64,000 bases of DNA from Adiantum capillus-veneris (GCA_014529385.2 CM043960.1:119482543-119546542); one strand, 5' to 3'. Shown: positions 11,925-24,110, counted from the stretch's first letter. Numbers and translations are program-made. The notes: generated from the letters alone by a model not told the origin.

Positions 11925-12992
11925 TGAGTTTTGGCAAACTTTTGAAAATTTTATCTCAAAGTGTCCGTGAGCTTATCCACTGGTTCATACAACTTTTAGG
12001 CTTGCTCTCTAGTTGGATTGAGTGGTTTGGAGTCTTTTCATACTATTTCTAGCTGTAGATCTGAAACTCTAGAGCTTTACATAAACAGCTCACAAATGAT
12101 TCGTTTGGAGTGAGCAATGTTCTGAAATCCACCTCGGATCCTACTTACCCTACTCCTATGTTCTCATGCAATGGAGTTGTGGAAAGTGTCCACAAACACT
12201 TGTTTTCTTATGTTTTTTATGTTTTTCAGAGCCTTGATCTTAAAACTTGTTTCATCTACCAATCATTCTCCAAATCCTAATCTAAATTTACAATCCTACA
12301 ATCCTAAAGGCACTCAACAAGTACGATTACTTCCAAGCTACCTCTACACAGCAAAAGACGAGTATCTTAAGCTATGCGGTTTCTAAAAGAAAGTTTTACT
12401 CTAGGTGAACCTAGAGGAAGTTAATGGACAAAGTTACACAAGACGCTCGTGTTTTTCATAGTTTAGGTCTATTCGTCCCCGTCAAAGGCGTCAAATGTGG
12501 GACACATGTCTAACCTCACTATCCTATCTTATTGCAGTATTAGCGAGAACCACGATTAATTTGTCAAACCATGGGATGAAGCTGACTCGACTAGTGCATA
12601 GAGGCTACAAGAGGTTGTCAATCTCTTGAAAAACAACTAACAACTCGCATTTAACTCAAGCTACACTCCAGTGACTGAAATCACCAAAAGCCAATCACTC
12701 ATCGGCAAGCAAATCACATCCATTACAGCATCAAATGACATCCAAACGTAACGAAACTTCTAGGACAAGTTTAGAAGACCTAAGCACACATGCCTATGGC
12801 CTCAAACCCCACTTTAGATCAAGTTCCAAAATCACGATTATTAACGGCAGTGGATTTTTGACCTAGTCGTTTTTTTACCCATAATGCATCTAAATTCTTA
12901 GCAATATGCCCCAATACCCCGCCTATGCTTAGTTTTTTATTTAAACATGTAAATTTTAATTTATGATAAAATTAGGCCGCGGGTCCGATGAC

Positions 12993-13507
12993 GCCAAAAG
13001 CTACGAAATACTGTGAATGGCTTATGTCAATGCGTAGAGCTCTTACCTGCGGTTGCAATGCAACAAACGCAATCGCAATGTGACAACCGGAGAGGGAGTA
13101 GGAAGCGCGAGAAGGAGAGGAGTGAGCGGCGTTAGCTCACGCTGTGTATTTCTTATCCAAAAACTTAATAAAATCTTTACAAAGTTGGCTTTTATACCTT
13201 AGCCAAGGTCTAAAATGTGTAATGTCCGGCGCCCAAGACCTTTGAGACTCCACACTTATTGTATCTGCAACCTAAGTACAGTAAATGACCTGTTCTTTAC
13301 AACTTGGAACTCCCATTGAGCCCGTAATACATTAAAATATTACAATGGCTTGAAATAAATCGAGAATTTACAATACGTGACCATTTTGGGAAAATGTGAA
13401 AAATGTGTAACTCCAATATTTGTTGCTTCTTCACTTGGATCTTCGATGTGCATCCGTACGTCTTCAATCTTTAGCAGCTTCTGTTAACTGACGTTGACTA
13501 AGTTAAC
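12993..13507 (-). repeat. probable LTR of element C (minus orientation)
   Basis: The plus sequence ends TTAACA at about 13507, so the minus-strand copy would begin TGTTAA. A minus-strand TATA box (GGTATAAAAGCC) lies at about 13188-13199. At the left edge the minus strand reads TTTTGGCGTCATCGG, a weak match to a tRNA-Asp-type primer site. A stretch around 13.2-13.5 kb (TTACAATGGCTTGAAAT and neighbours) is homologous to the LTR-like sequence at 26.3-27.3 kb, also on the minus strand. The left border is uncertain. Confidence 0.45.
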
Positions 13508-13564
13508 AACTCACAATTGTGAGTTTTGCAAAACAAAAAAGATGGGAAAACTTCCACTTCAAAA

Positions 13565-14470
13565 TAGAGAAAGATGGTGTAAAAACCCAAAAAATTAACT
13601 TGATTCTTTGAAATTTCCTCTTGACAAATCCAAGAAAGGGAATTTGCATGTTTGAACAAAAGATTTTTTCCAAACATTGTCAAGCCCATAACCGGCATTT
13701 TTGAGATTTAAATCGGCACGCTATTAAGACGAGGCACAATTCCCCACGAATGCTAGTTTTTCAAAAATCCTTCTCCTCCAAGTACTCGGGAAAATGTTCA
13801 ACGCATGAGCATGGTGAGAACCCTAGACAACCACCACATACTCTTAGATCTAACTCAACTTGCCACCTCAAATTGCACAGTCTATGGACAAGAAGAGTAT
13901 GAATGGATAAAGTGGGGGTACCCTTTTTTATTGGTGTACCTTTGTTCACTAGTTCATTAATGCCTTTGAATTTGATGTTCTCTTGTATATGTCTACATAT
14001 GTGTCAAATCCATTTAATAGAGAAAGATAGTGTAAAAACCCAAAAAATTAACTTGATTTTTTGAAATTTCCTCTTGACAAATCCAAGAAAAGGAATTTTG
14101 TATGTTGGAAAAAAGATTTTTTCCAAACACTATCAAGCCCTTAACCGCCATTTTTGAGATTGAAACCGGCACGCTATTAAGACGAGGCACAATTCCCCAT
14201 GAATGTTGGTTTTTCAGAAATCCTTCTCCTCCAAGTGCTCGGAAAAATGTTCACGCATGAGCATGGTGGGAACCCTAGACCACCACCACATACTCTTAGA
14301 ACTAACTAAACTTGCCACCTCAAATTGCACAGTCTATGGACAAGAAGAGTATGAATGGATAAAGTGGGGGTACCCTTTTTGATTGGTGTACATTTGTCCA
14401 CTAGTTCATTAATGCCTTTGAATTTGATGTTCTCTTGCATGTTTCTAGATATGTCAAATCCATTTAATAG
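13565..14470. repeat. 453-bp tandem duplication
   Basis: Two adjacent copies start TAGAGAAAGAT at 13565 and 14018 and run to about 14017 and 14470. They are roughly 95% alike, with small indels. Both include the blocks ACCCAAAAAATTAACTTGAT and GCACGCTATTAAGACGAGGC. No protein is recognised. It sits just outside the probable element C LTR, so it may be flanking genomic DNA duplicated by unequal exchange. Confidence 0.9.
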
Positions 14471-14479
14471 ATCTGATAG

Positions 14480-15183
14480 TAGGTTACCCTTATGACTTAG
14501 TGAACGTTGAGAAAGAGAAGGGAGGATTGTAGTATATATGTAGTGTTGCTACGGAAAAAATTAGTTCTAGACTATCCCTCTCCCTTATTGATCCTAAGAT
14601 CCCTATGACTGTGTGAAGTATTGTTTCTATGAGCTTATTTATCCTTTGGCTAAGAATCTTCTTTTCTCTTTGCTTCTTTTGAACACGTCAAGTAATAGTC
14701 GCGTGGATATTATTTACCACCCTCTCTTAATATGGTTGCCTCTTCCTCCTCGCGGAATCCACTCGATGAACATTTACGTTAGCTACGATGACAACGCAGA
14801 ACCTATGTGCGATGAATGACGTTCGGTCGATGGAGTTTGAAGATGGTGACTCAATAGCTTGATAACTTATACAAAATGTGTGATGTATGCTTGGCATTAA
14901 TGCGATTTTGCTTTCTATTTTTTTAGAGTTGAACAAGATAGTGCACCGTGATACGACTACGTCATTCTTGGAGCTCGATAGTAGCCTCATTCTTGATCAT
15001 GTGCCTCCACTCCGCACGAGAAGCGCTTCGAGTCTTCCTAAGCTTGATGTTTCTTCTTCCCTTGGTGTTAGGCCCAAATCCCTCAAGCGTGTGAATCAAA
15101 GTGGTGCGGTGGCAGTACACTTTGCAAGACTTGTGAGGTGACATGGCTAGATATTTTATTGTTGTGTCCAACCCTTAAGAGTT
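14480..15183. other. no gene recognised
   Basis: This stretch lies between the 453-bp duplication and the OB-fold pseudogene. Short frames on both strands have no recognisable domain. The 5' end of the rolling-circle transposon may lie here, but I cannot see a clear terminal motif. Confidence 0.5.
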
Positions 15184-16597
15184 TTGTTTTTTGTTGTGGG
15201 AGCCAAACCTTTTCTGGAGGGTCTAGCGCCTGCAGCTGCAAAAACTATGAGCATTACAAAGGGTGCCAACCTAGATGAACATACTACTACTGAGTGTTAC
15301 CATGAGGATGTGATTCCTGCTAGTTCATCTTCACTTGTGCAAGTTTATATTCCCACTAAAATCCCTCTATTGCGCATTGTTGGCATCACTAAGACTTGCC
15401 CTCATTTTGCATTTGAGGGGTGCATACTAAACTGCTATGGGACTTACAAACAAATCCCAGAAGTCGCTAAGTATATGCGCTACCTTAAGGCATACCTAGT
15501 TGAACGACTCAACACCAACACCATCACTTGTGCTATTAGTGATCAATTTATTGCTCAATTCATTGACACTCTTGCTATAGGAGACTTTGTGCACATTGAG
15601 AATGTGACTGTGAAAAACAAATCTCAGTCAAATGGTTGCACGTCTCCTTATGTACTATTCTTCAACACTTCCACGGTTGTAGAAAAGACAAAGCCTTTTG
15701 AAGGGAACCTTAGTTTATACCTAGAGAGAAAAGTGCATCAATTTTTGGATGAGGCACAATCCTTGCATGCACAGGGCACTCATACGCACTTTGGAACTGT
15801 AGCCTTTGTTGTTATACAGGGCCATGCTAGCACTTCAAAAGCTAGTCTTTCCCAAGGTGATCTTGTTGTTGCGGATGGGCCAGCAGCAGCTGAGGACCGT
15901 GCCATTGTAAGACTTCCTTATCCTTGCCCTTCTATAGATTTGTTGCTTTCTAATATTTTCCCTCTCTTGACATCATAGCTTAGCTTCATGAATACACGCA
16001 AAGATGATTACCATGCTATCTTTCGTGCTCTTGAGACCGATGTGCATCCTATGTTTGTTGCATGAAACATAGGTTCCTTCACAGGTCAGAGCAATACACT
16101 CTCAGTCTTGGATATTACTATCCTAGCACGCATCAAAAGTTCTCGTCTCGAGCATAATTTGGAGGAAGCATATAAGGCCCATATTCATGATGTTGGTCAC
16201 AAAATCAAGAAGTAAGTATTGATCTTGCTTTTCCTTTTTCACCGTAATAGCTCAAGAAAGCTCTAACTCATCAGGTGGCTATCCATAGGTGACTGGCAGA
16301 TTGCACTTTGTGCCATGTGAACTCAATTTTGGTGTAACGTTTTTGCGGTCAATGCAAATCTACTAAGATTCATCACCAACAAGAGGTAGACTTTTGCTCT
16401 ATCTACTCAAAATCTACAACTGTTGTTTTGGTTCCCAAACTCGAAGGAAAACTTTTGACCAACAAAGCTTCTCCAATTGACGTTTCCTTAGCGGGTGACA
16501 TAATCGACAAATTATTGCATCTTGACAAAAACTTTGTTGACTTATATGCTTCTGATGTACTAGATGCACGTGAGGTGCTAGCCTCCCTTGTTTGAAC
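15184..16597 (+). pseudogene. OB-fold (RPA/POT1-like) passenger gene, decayed
   Basis: The first 264 codons (15184-15978) read openly. Residues about 60-170 look like an OB-fold single-strand DNA-binding domain, with LRIVGITKTCP leading in and the strand GDFVHIENVTVKN. The same frame goes on after in-frame stops at 15976 and about 16063 to a second such stretch ending at 16211. A consensus donor (GTAAGTAT, 16212) and an acceptor (CCATAG, 16288) bound a likely 77-bp intron. Beyond it, still in phase but with further stops, comes a Cys-x2-Cys ... Cys-x2-Cys (CTLC, CGQC) zinc-ribbon-like region. RPA-like genes are known passengers of plant Helitrons, and this one lies directly upstream of a Helitron Rep, so I infer it was carried by that element. 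The family assignment (RPA or POT1) is not certain. Confidence 0.45.
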
Positions 16598-16756
16598 TGG
16601 CAAATTCATCGTCAACAAGTTAGGCCTTCTCACATCTTTTGTCGAAGAGACAAGGTAGTGCTCCTCCTCTGCAACGTTGAAGCTCCATCACCTCCACGCA
16701 AAAAAAAAAAACACTCTTTATATTATATTTCTTTCATCCATTGCTCATTTGTAAAT

Positions 16757-16828
<72 letters not shown>
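16757..16828. repeat. (TC)n microsatellite
   Basis: About 35 uninterrupted TC units. Open frames through it encode only Ser-Leu runs and are not genes. It separates the OB-fold pseudogene from the Rep-coding part. Confidence 0.97.
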
Positions 16829-16831
<3 letters not shown>

Positions 16832-17004
16832 GTGTATTTGTTTCATTTACTTGTCTTCCTCCCTCCCCATAGCCCAAGGAGGGGAAAAACAGCATGTACA
16901 TGGGTTCCTCAAGCAACCAAAATGCATCATTTGAACAACTCATTTAGAATGATATCAATAGTGCTTTCCTAGCTAGTCACCCATGGAATAATAAAGTTTT
17001 CCTC

Positions 17005-17532
17005 GTGCTCAATAAAATAATAAAGTCACACTCGTCATTGCAAAAAATTAACAATATCATGCTAGATGCGGTGAAAGTATCATTGGAACAAACGCCAATG
17101 GTGACACCTTTTTTGCCGCATTTGGCTTTCAGTAGACATGACTCTTCCATATTGACCCAAGTATTGAATAGCCACACATCATTTATTGGTATTGCACTTG
17201 ATATTATCCATGTATTCTCCTTTAGATTCAATATTGCATGTGATGTCCATATTTACGGTGTGCCAATAACTTCACCCAAAACGACAACATTTAATAGTGG
17301 AACCGAACCAACAACATTGCACAGAATTATCATTGTCGATAGAAGTGGTTGCTTGTTTTTTTACTTGGGGGGCGACCGGTGCTCGCACAAACGCAAGTAT
17401 CGTACCTGGGACAAAGAAGATACGGAATCATTGAAATCTTTGCTTCTCCAACAACCGAATGAACTCCCTGCCTCCATCGTGAGGCAATTTGCTTGCTTGG
17501 GTGATAGGACCATCCTGGAAATAGTGCGCTAA
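17005..17532 (+). CDS. unassigned open frame upstream of Rep
   Basis: A 175-codon frame with no family that I recognise. It has mixed hydrophobic and polar composition and no signal peptide or clear membrane segment. It may be an N-terminal extension or exon of the Helentron protein, since the Rep zinc-finger region begins right after it at about 17.6 kb, or a separate passenger remnant. It is kept as a low-confidence reading frame because of its length and position. Confidence 0.3.
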   Translation: MLNKIIKSHSSLQKINNIMLDAVKVSLEQTPMVTPFLPHLAFSRHDSSILTQVLNSHTSFIGIALDIIHVFSFRFNIACDVHIYGVPITSPKTTTFNSGTEPTTLHRIIIVDRSGCLFFYLGGDRCSHKRKYRTWDKEDTESLKSLLLQQPNELPASIVRQFACLGDRTILEIVR

Positions 17533-17579
17533 CAGCAAAAATTAAAAAACTTAAAAAACAATTACACCCCGTAACTCCC

Positions 17580-19800
17580 TTGAACATAAACATTGAACAA
17601 GCCTCCGCACCAAACAAAGCTATACAACAGTACATAGAAACAGCGAACGATGTTCCAATATATCAATGTTGTAATTGTGGACATTTGATGTTTTTTTTCA
17701 CAATTAGCTCAAAAAGGGCATAGGTCGGCACTTGGGGAGGTCTAGAAATAGCGAGATACATGAAAATTATGTTTGCACTGTATGCGGCCGTAAAAGGCAA
17801 GATCATGGTGCACTACTCACCCGATTGAATTCCATAGGATTTAACCTCCCCTTGCCTACAGTAGAGAAGTTAAATCATGTAGAAAGCCACCTTGTTATTG
17901 CCAGGCTACCTTTCGCCAAAATTAGGGAGCTTACATACGATGGTCAGTTTGAATTACGAAGAGCGTTGTTAATGTTTTGGCATCCTTGGGGAGAACATAA
18001 AAAATATTGCCGAGGTTTATTCATGATGAAGTCTCAATACTAGTGGGTATTAAACGTCGTCTACAGTACAATCACTGCTATCTTTTTGGAGTTGTCCGAC
18101 CATTGCTTACAATGAAAGCCACTGCTCAGCTATTGCAAACATCTTTATACAAGAACAAAAAAAATACTCTAAATAACGAGTGGCTAAGCCATTTTCATAG
18201 TCTGCATTGCCCTTTGCCTGATGATTCTGCCAACAACAATCAACCACCAGAAGAAGATGATCTAGCCACAAATGTCATGCTCCATGGAATTGATTCATCA
18301 CAACAAGTAGTCGATATTCACAATGACAAAATCTTCTCCGTAGCTCCTGCTGAGGGAAATAGTTATTTGAGTATTTCCAAAGATGAATCTATGAAGAACT
18401 TAGTTTCCTTACTATTTTCTACGGTGAACCCCGTAAATACCATACACTTGCTAAGCATAAATATCAACATGTGGCTCAACGGGAACTTATGCACAGTGAT
18501 AGAAGATTCTCACTAAATATAGAGAATCTTTTTTTCAAAACAGTCAAAGTGATGACTCAAAAAATCATGGGGTCCATCTGGATCCGTATCCGGAAAGGGA
18601 GGCTAAATCACAATACACTAGTGGCCACACAAGTTGTTGGAGATACTAACATTGAGAAGGTCTTGTCTTCCCAACTTGGATATCGTGACTTTGAGGCATT
18701 GTGAACATCACCTGACTACAAGGAAAAATTGAAATAAAACGCCTTCGCTATGATTAGACAGCTTGGACCACCAACATTCTTCGTCACATTTTTTGTAGCT
18801 GAGAAACATTGGAAACCTTCGATTAGAGAACTTACTAAGCTCAACCCCATCATGCATGCAAACACACAAACAGAAGCTTCATACATACGAGATTAGCCGA
18901 CCTTATAACAACAGCCCGCTTTTACTTGAACCGATTTAACGGGATGAAGAAATTGCTAGCCAAGGATATAACCATATTAGAAAAACTCAAAGATTACTTT
19001 TTTGTAACCCAGTTCCAGAGTCGAGGTAGCCAGCATGATCATGGGCTACTATGGATAGAGAACGCTCCTATTTATGGGAAAGATCCCAATGAAGATGTTG
19101 TGGATTTCATTGATAAGTACATAACAACTGATTCCATGCTTCTTCCTATAGATTTACAAGAAATTCAAACACACAAGCATAAGAAGTCTTGCTTCATAAA
19201 ACGCAACGGATGTCTCTTTGACTTTCCTTGCTACCCGATGCCTTTCATTATGATTTTAGAACCTTGTCATTCTCAACATAACAATATCCAATACAAAAGA
19301 AAGAAACACAAACAAATCAAAGATAGCCTATTACTACTAGATTCTAAAGCAAATACTACATTCAAACAGTGGCTCCTATCTATGGACCTTCGATTTGAGG
19401 ATTACATCCAAGCTATAGCATCCACAATCTCATGCCCAACACTTTTGTTGAATAAAAATTTTAAAGATATCTACACAAATAATTTCAATCCAACCATTTC
19501 AAAGCTATGGGATGCGAATTTAGATATACAGTACATTATAAATGCAGACGGAGCAACTACCTATTGCACCTCATATATAACAAAATTTGATAACACACTC
19601 ATCAAAGCAATCAAATAACAATTTGACTCTTGAGTTCAAAACAATGCAACTACATTTGATAGACTTCAAAGAATAGGAAACACAATACTAAACACACAAC
19701 AAATAAGCTCACAACAAGCAGTATATATTTCACTTTCTCTACCTCTCTACAGTGCAACTTGAAAATTTATATTCATAAACACAAACCCTCCCCACTAGAG
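17580..19800 (+). pseudogene. Helentron Rep (HUH nuclease) region
   Basis: It begins with paired-Cys finger sequence (CCNCGHLMFF, then CTVCGRK), followed by LPFAKIREL and other blocks typical of Helitron N-terminal regions. The segment AMIRQLGPPTFF (about 18.75 kb) is the usual lead-in to the nuclease. The HUH motif is present as GSQHDHGLLW, with the two His codons at 19034 and 19040. The catalytic tyrosine block reads TTYCTSYITK, with Tyr codons at 19562 and 19574, so both the metal-binding and Tyr-x3-Tyr features survive. Further on, RIGNTILNTQQISSQQAVY and LPLYSA match the linker before the helicase. Pieces lie in three frames (breaks near 18.0 and 18.5 kb, return before 18.9 kb) with additional stops, so it no longer encodes a working protein. 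Its role in the family is to nick and join single strands at the transposon ends. Confidence 0.85.
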
Positions 19801-19804
19801 AACA

Positions 19805-22100
19805 ATGCTTCGCAAGAGAAATCACCTCCTACAAAACATAGACCCGTCTAGCACAGAAATTTTTTACGAGACGAGCATAGACAAATATTGTACACGTCCT
19901 GCCCAGCTCAATGCCATATCATTGGCAAAATTTTCCTCCACATACATTACAACAAGCAACACATACAAAAAACGTACCAAACCAAAAATTATACGATATG
20001 TCAAATATAATGCCGCAAAGAACCCAGATAATTATTATAGAGAACAATGTCTTCTATTTCTACCATGGATAAATAATGAAACTCAACATCTAACAAATGG
20101 ACTCTCATGGAAAGATGTATACAATCAAAATAAACCTATCATTGATACAAATGAATCTAAATACAACAAAACCACAACACTGAAATACAACCTTAACACC
20201 AACTCATTAGGCACCAGTTCACCTTCAACATCTACAAAACTATCTAATATTTCCTCCCATATTCATGTTGACATCACACAAGACCTAAATATCCAACACC
20301 GCCAACTGCATACACACACTATACCAGCCATAAAAATACTGCTCCACCCAAACAATATGTATTACAAGAGCATTCTACTGCTTAATGCCCAACAAAGGCT
20401 AATATTCGATGATATTATGCTGAAAAAACGTATATTCCCCACAGAACCAATCCACATTTTCCTGACTGGAGGCGCAGCCCGGGGAGGTCACCTAATAAAA
20501 ATGTAATCTATCACGTGAGTTCAACAGAAGGGTATTTAAAGTTCTTGAAACTTACAAACATATATATCCATAAGGGCATTATTTTTTCAAATTTGAAAAA
20601 AACTTACTGATTTTTAAAGAAAAGGGCACATTATATTCTTAACAAAATTCACAGATAAGGGGTTTTACAAACATGTCTTTAAAGCACGTGATATGGTAGT
20701 TTTACATATAATGAACCCCCTGAGAGGCGCAGGCACAGGAAAAACTTTCACCCTCCTTTTGATTTTCCAAGGGCTTCTACGTTTCTATAACCACAGATCA
20801 CATTCAAGCCCAACAACTACAAAAGCTTTGGTAATGGCATACACGAGCAAGGCTGCTTTTAACATTGGTGGAACCACTATCCACTCGGCCCTCCACGTAC
20901 CACTACTCACATCATCTAACACTTCCCTATTGCCTAAGAGGCTGAATGAACTGCGGCTGCTTTATCGAGACCTGCAGTTAGCCGTTTTCAATGAAGTCTC
21001 CTTGATTGGAGCCAACGTCTTTACTATGGCAGACTCTCACCTGCGCGTAATAAAAAACAACTACGACCTTCCATTTGGTGGTCTTGATGTTGTCTTGTGC
21101 GGCAATCTTTGCCAAGCTAGTCCAGTACGCAACTCCTGGATTTTCTCCATGAAACCTCAATTGCTCGAAGCTATCTCGCTCTCTTTCTGGCATGACCACA
21201 TAAAATGCTATGAGCTAACAAGCACCATGAGACAAAACTAATAAGACATTCATCGCCATACTCAACAGGATACGCATTCCAAAACACATGGACGAAGATA
21301 TTTTATTCCCTAACACGCATTACATGTGCACAGCACCTCATCCAGCCATGGTGTCCCACCTTTATTATGAGAACAAAGATAAAGACCTACATAACTAACA
21401 TATTTTCAACACTATCATAGGGACACCACTATTTATTGAAGCACAAGACACAAGAGAAAAAACTTGCAACAAAACTATTCAAATACCAATAGATCCAAAA
21501 TTGACAGCAGGTCTTCACAAAAAACTTCACTTAAAACCACGCCTAATTGTAGAACTTTGTGCTGGAAACATTGACATTCTAGATGGCCTAGTCAATGGAG
21601 CCGACAGTATATTCAAAGCAATAACACATAACTCCACGACACAAACCATCTAGATTCCTTTCAAACCACTAAAATAGGCCAAAAAACTAGATATAAAAAC
21701 CAACAACTATATAGTACATCAATACATAAACAATGGACACCAATCCAAAAAATAACACGTAAGTTTCAAATACAAAAAAAAATCCTAAAAACTATTACTA
21801 AAACACAATTCCCAATTCAACCTACAATTGATAGGACCATACACCGTGCCCAAGGCTTGACACTAGAAACCTTGGCTTTCGATCCAACCAGCATTCGAAG
21901 TCACGGTCTTGTGTACACTGCCCTCTCCCACATAAGAGATCCCAACAACCTTTACCTCCTAACAGAATTAACTTCCACCCATATTAAAGTAGACCAAACG
22001 GTTCTAGATGAGCTACACTGCCTCAAAAAACATGCCACTTGGCAACCTTCACAGCTTGACCTCCACTCTTTGTCGGGCAATCACTTTATAATACAATCTC
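19805..22100 (+). pseudogene. Helentron Pif1-type helicase region, split by a MITE
   Basis: The helicase starts after LLNAQQRLIFDDIM. Walker A is cut in two: IFLTGGA ends at 20477 and GTGKTFTLLL resumes at 20733. Downstream are LVMAYTSKAAFNIGG (motif Ia), FNEVSLIGA (Walker B, with Asn where Pif1 helicases have Asp), GGLDVVLCGN (motif III, also Asn for Asp) and LTSTMRQ. After a decayed stretch at 21.24-21.85 kb the C-terminal block TIHRAQGLTLE and HGLVYTALSHIRDPNNLYLL is clear. The helicase would unwind donor DNA 5' to 3' during rolling-circle transposition. The two acidic-to-Asn changes and several stops mean it is dead. Confidence 0.85.
20478..20724. mobile_element. 247-bp MITE with 8-bp target duplication
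   Basis: AGGCGCAG occurs at 20470-20477 and again at 20725-20732, flanking the insert as a target-site duplication. The insert ends are imperfect inverted repeats (CCCGGGGAGGTCA on the left, CTCAGGGGGTTCA reading in from the right). TATCACGTG lies exactly 31 bases in from each end in inverted orientation. Without the insert and one copy of the duplication the host reads LTGGAGTGKTF, a perfect Walker A motif, which fixes the borders. An 8-bp duplication suggests a hAT- or P-like transposase. The insert has no coding capacity. Confidence 0.85.
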
Positions 22101-22690
22101 TTAACATTGTGTCTCTTAAGAAACACTACAACAATCTTATTCATGATAATAACTTAATGTCTTTTGAAATTCTTTGTCTCCAAGAAACAAAGCCACAACA
22201 TGCTAGCACAGTGGTACGCACGCACTCAAACAACTGACCCCATGGGAGTATCCCTCTTCACATCAAAGAAAAACATACATCTACAACACCACAATATCAT
22301 TTCCACAAATGAAATAGAATGCATTGCAGCACTTCTCGGTACGCCACAGGTCCACCAATAACCCTAATAAGATTATATCGTAGACCCTCAAGTCCACTTC
22401 CCTTGCTCCTACAAACAATGACCACACTACTTACACCTCACCTCAACACACCCCTACCATTTTACTTGGTGACTTCAACATCAATGCTAAATACCAAACC
22501 CCTGAATACCTTGCTATTTTTAACCTTCTCTCCACACACAACATATAACCCACAGCACAACAATCTGCAGTTCAACTTTGGACCACATTTGGACTACAAA
22601 TTCCTTCACTTACATAAAAACAGGCACTAACTTCTCGTTTTGGTCAGACCACTCCATTTTTTACTTACTACTTCCACTAAACTCCAAAAA
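22078..22690 (+). pseudogene. C-terminal EEP endonuclease domain of the Helentron
   Basis: Directly after the helicase C-terminus the protein runs into FIIQSLNIVSLKKHY and ILCLQETKP (LQET at 22178-22189), then a GDFN motif at 22468-22479 and a WSDHS motif with Ser-Asp-His at 22644-22652. These are the metal-binding and catalytic blocks of the endonuclease/exonuclease/phosphatase family, in the right order and roughly the right spacing. Frame changes separate them. A domain of this kind fused behind Pif1 is the diagnostic feature of Helentrons. A LINE endonuclease is the alternative source, but no reverse transcriptase follows. Confidence 0.75.
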
Positions 22691-22811
22691 CACATTCCAA
22701 TGCCCCCCTCTTCCTACTTCCTGACAACACCTTCACAAATCCTTCCATTGGCAGGCCCTCGTGAATCCTCACCTTGTCATATCACCTTTCATTTCACATC
22801 CTACATGTCTT

Positions 22812-22990
22812 TACTTTTCTTGCATTCTATTGTTTTAGAATGCTAAAGTGAAGCTTTACCTTGTACATTGCTAGTAAATTCTACACACACACACATATAT
22901 ATACTTTTCTTGCATTCTATTGTTTTAGAATGCTAAAGTGAAGCTTCACCTTGCATAATTCTAGTAGATTCTATACATACACTAGTACTG
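22812..22990. repeat. 90-bp tandem duplication with hairpin near Helentron 3' end
   Basis: TACTTTTCTTGCATTCTATT begins copies at 22812 and 22902, each continuing through GCTAAAGTGAAGCTT and ending near a CA/TA-rich spacer. Each copy contains an 8-bp-stem hairpin, GCATTCTA and TAGAATGC around TTGTTT. Its position after the endonuclease and about 200 bp before the terminal hairpin suggests a subterminal structure of the transposon. Confidence 0.85.
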
Positions 22991-23105
22991 TTTAGCGGCC
23001 TTCGACCGTCTCGCTCATGCAATCTCTGTCTCTCTCGCTGAGTGTGTTGGGCTATAGGGCATACCATCGAAAGTTGGCCGGATGAAGCAGCTTCCGCCAC
23101 ATGTC

Positions 23106-23140
23106 AAGGGGGGATCCCTCCCCCTTTTATATTATATTAG
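23106..23140 (+). other. terminal hairpin of the rolling-circle element
   Basis: AAGGGGG (23106-23112) and CCCCCTT (23120-23126) form a 7-bp stem with a 7-base loop. The sequence TTATATTATATTAG follows within 15 bases. A GC-rich hairpin just inside the 3' end is the known termination signal of Helitron-like elements. The exact last base is uncertain (about 23140-23142). Confidence 0.65.
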
Positions 23141-23141
23141 T

Positions 23142-24109
<968 letters not shown>

Positions 24110-24110
<1 letters not shown>

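Larger units (their letters stand above)
8149..13507 (-). mobile_element. candidate LTR element C (fossil, gag-like part only)
   Basis: Minus-strand reading from about 9.9 kb down to 8.1 kb gives gag-like protein sequence. A Ser-rich start lies near 9871 and a retroviral-type zinc-knuckle region near 9.2 kb, then Tyr-rich sequence without a recognised domain. To the right lie a 2.5-kb non-coding leader with a palindrome array and, at 12993-13507, a probable minus-strand LTR. No protease, integrase or reverse transcriptase is recognised. The element is incomplete, with several breaks and no matching 3' LTR in the window. The flanking sequence of its leader repeats matches elements A and D in the plus orientation, which conflicts with the strand of the gag-like part, so the leader and the gag-like part may not belong together. 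Confidence 0.5.

Noticed and set aside
15976-16330. In-frame stops in the OB-fold gene as RNA editing sites
   Set aside because: U-to-C editing of stops is known in fern organelles, but this is nuclear transposon-linked DNA; plain decay is simpler.
16592-16972. 126-codon frame with a long Ser-Leu repeat
   Set aside because: It is the translation of the (TC)n microsatellite.
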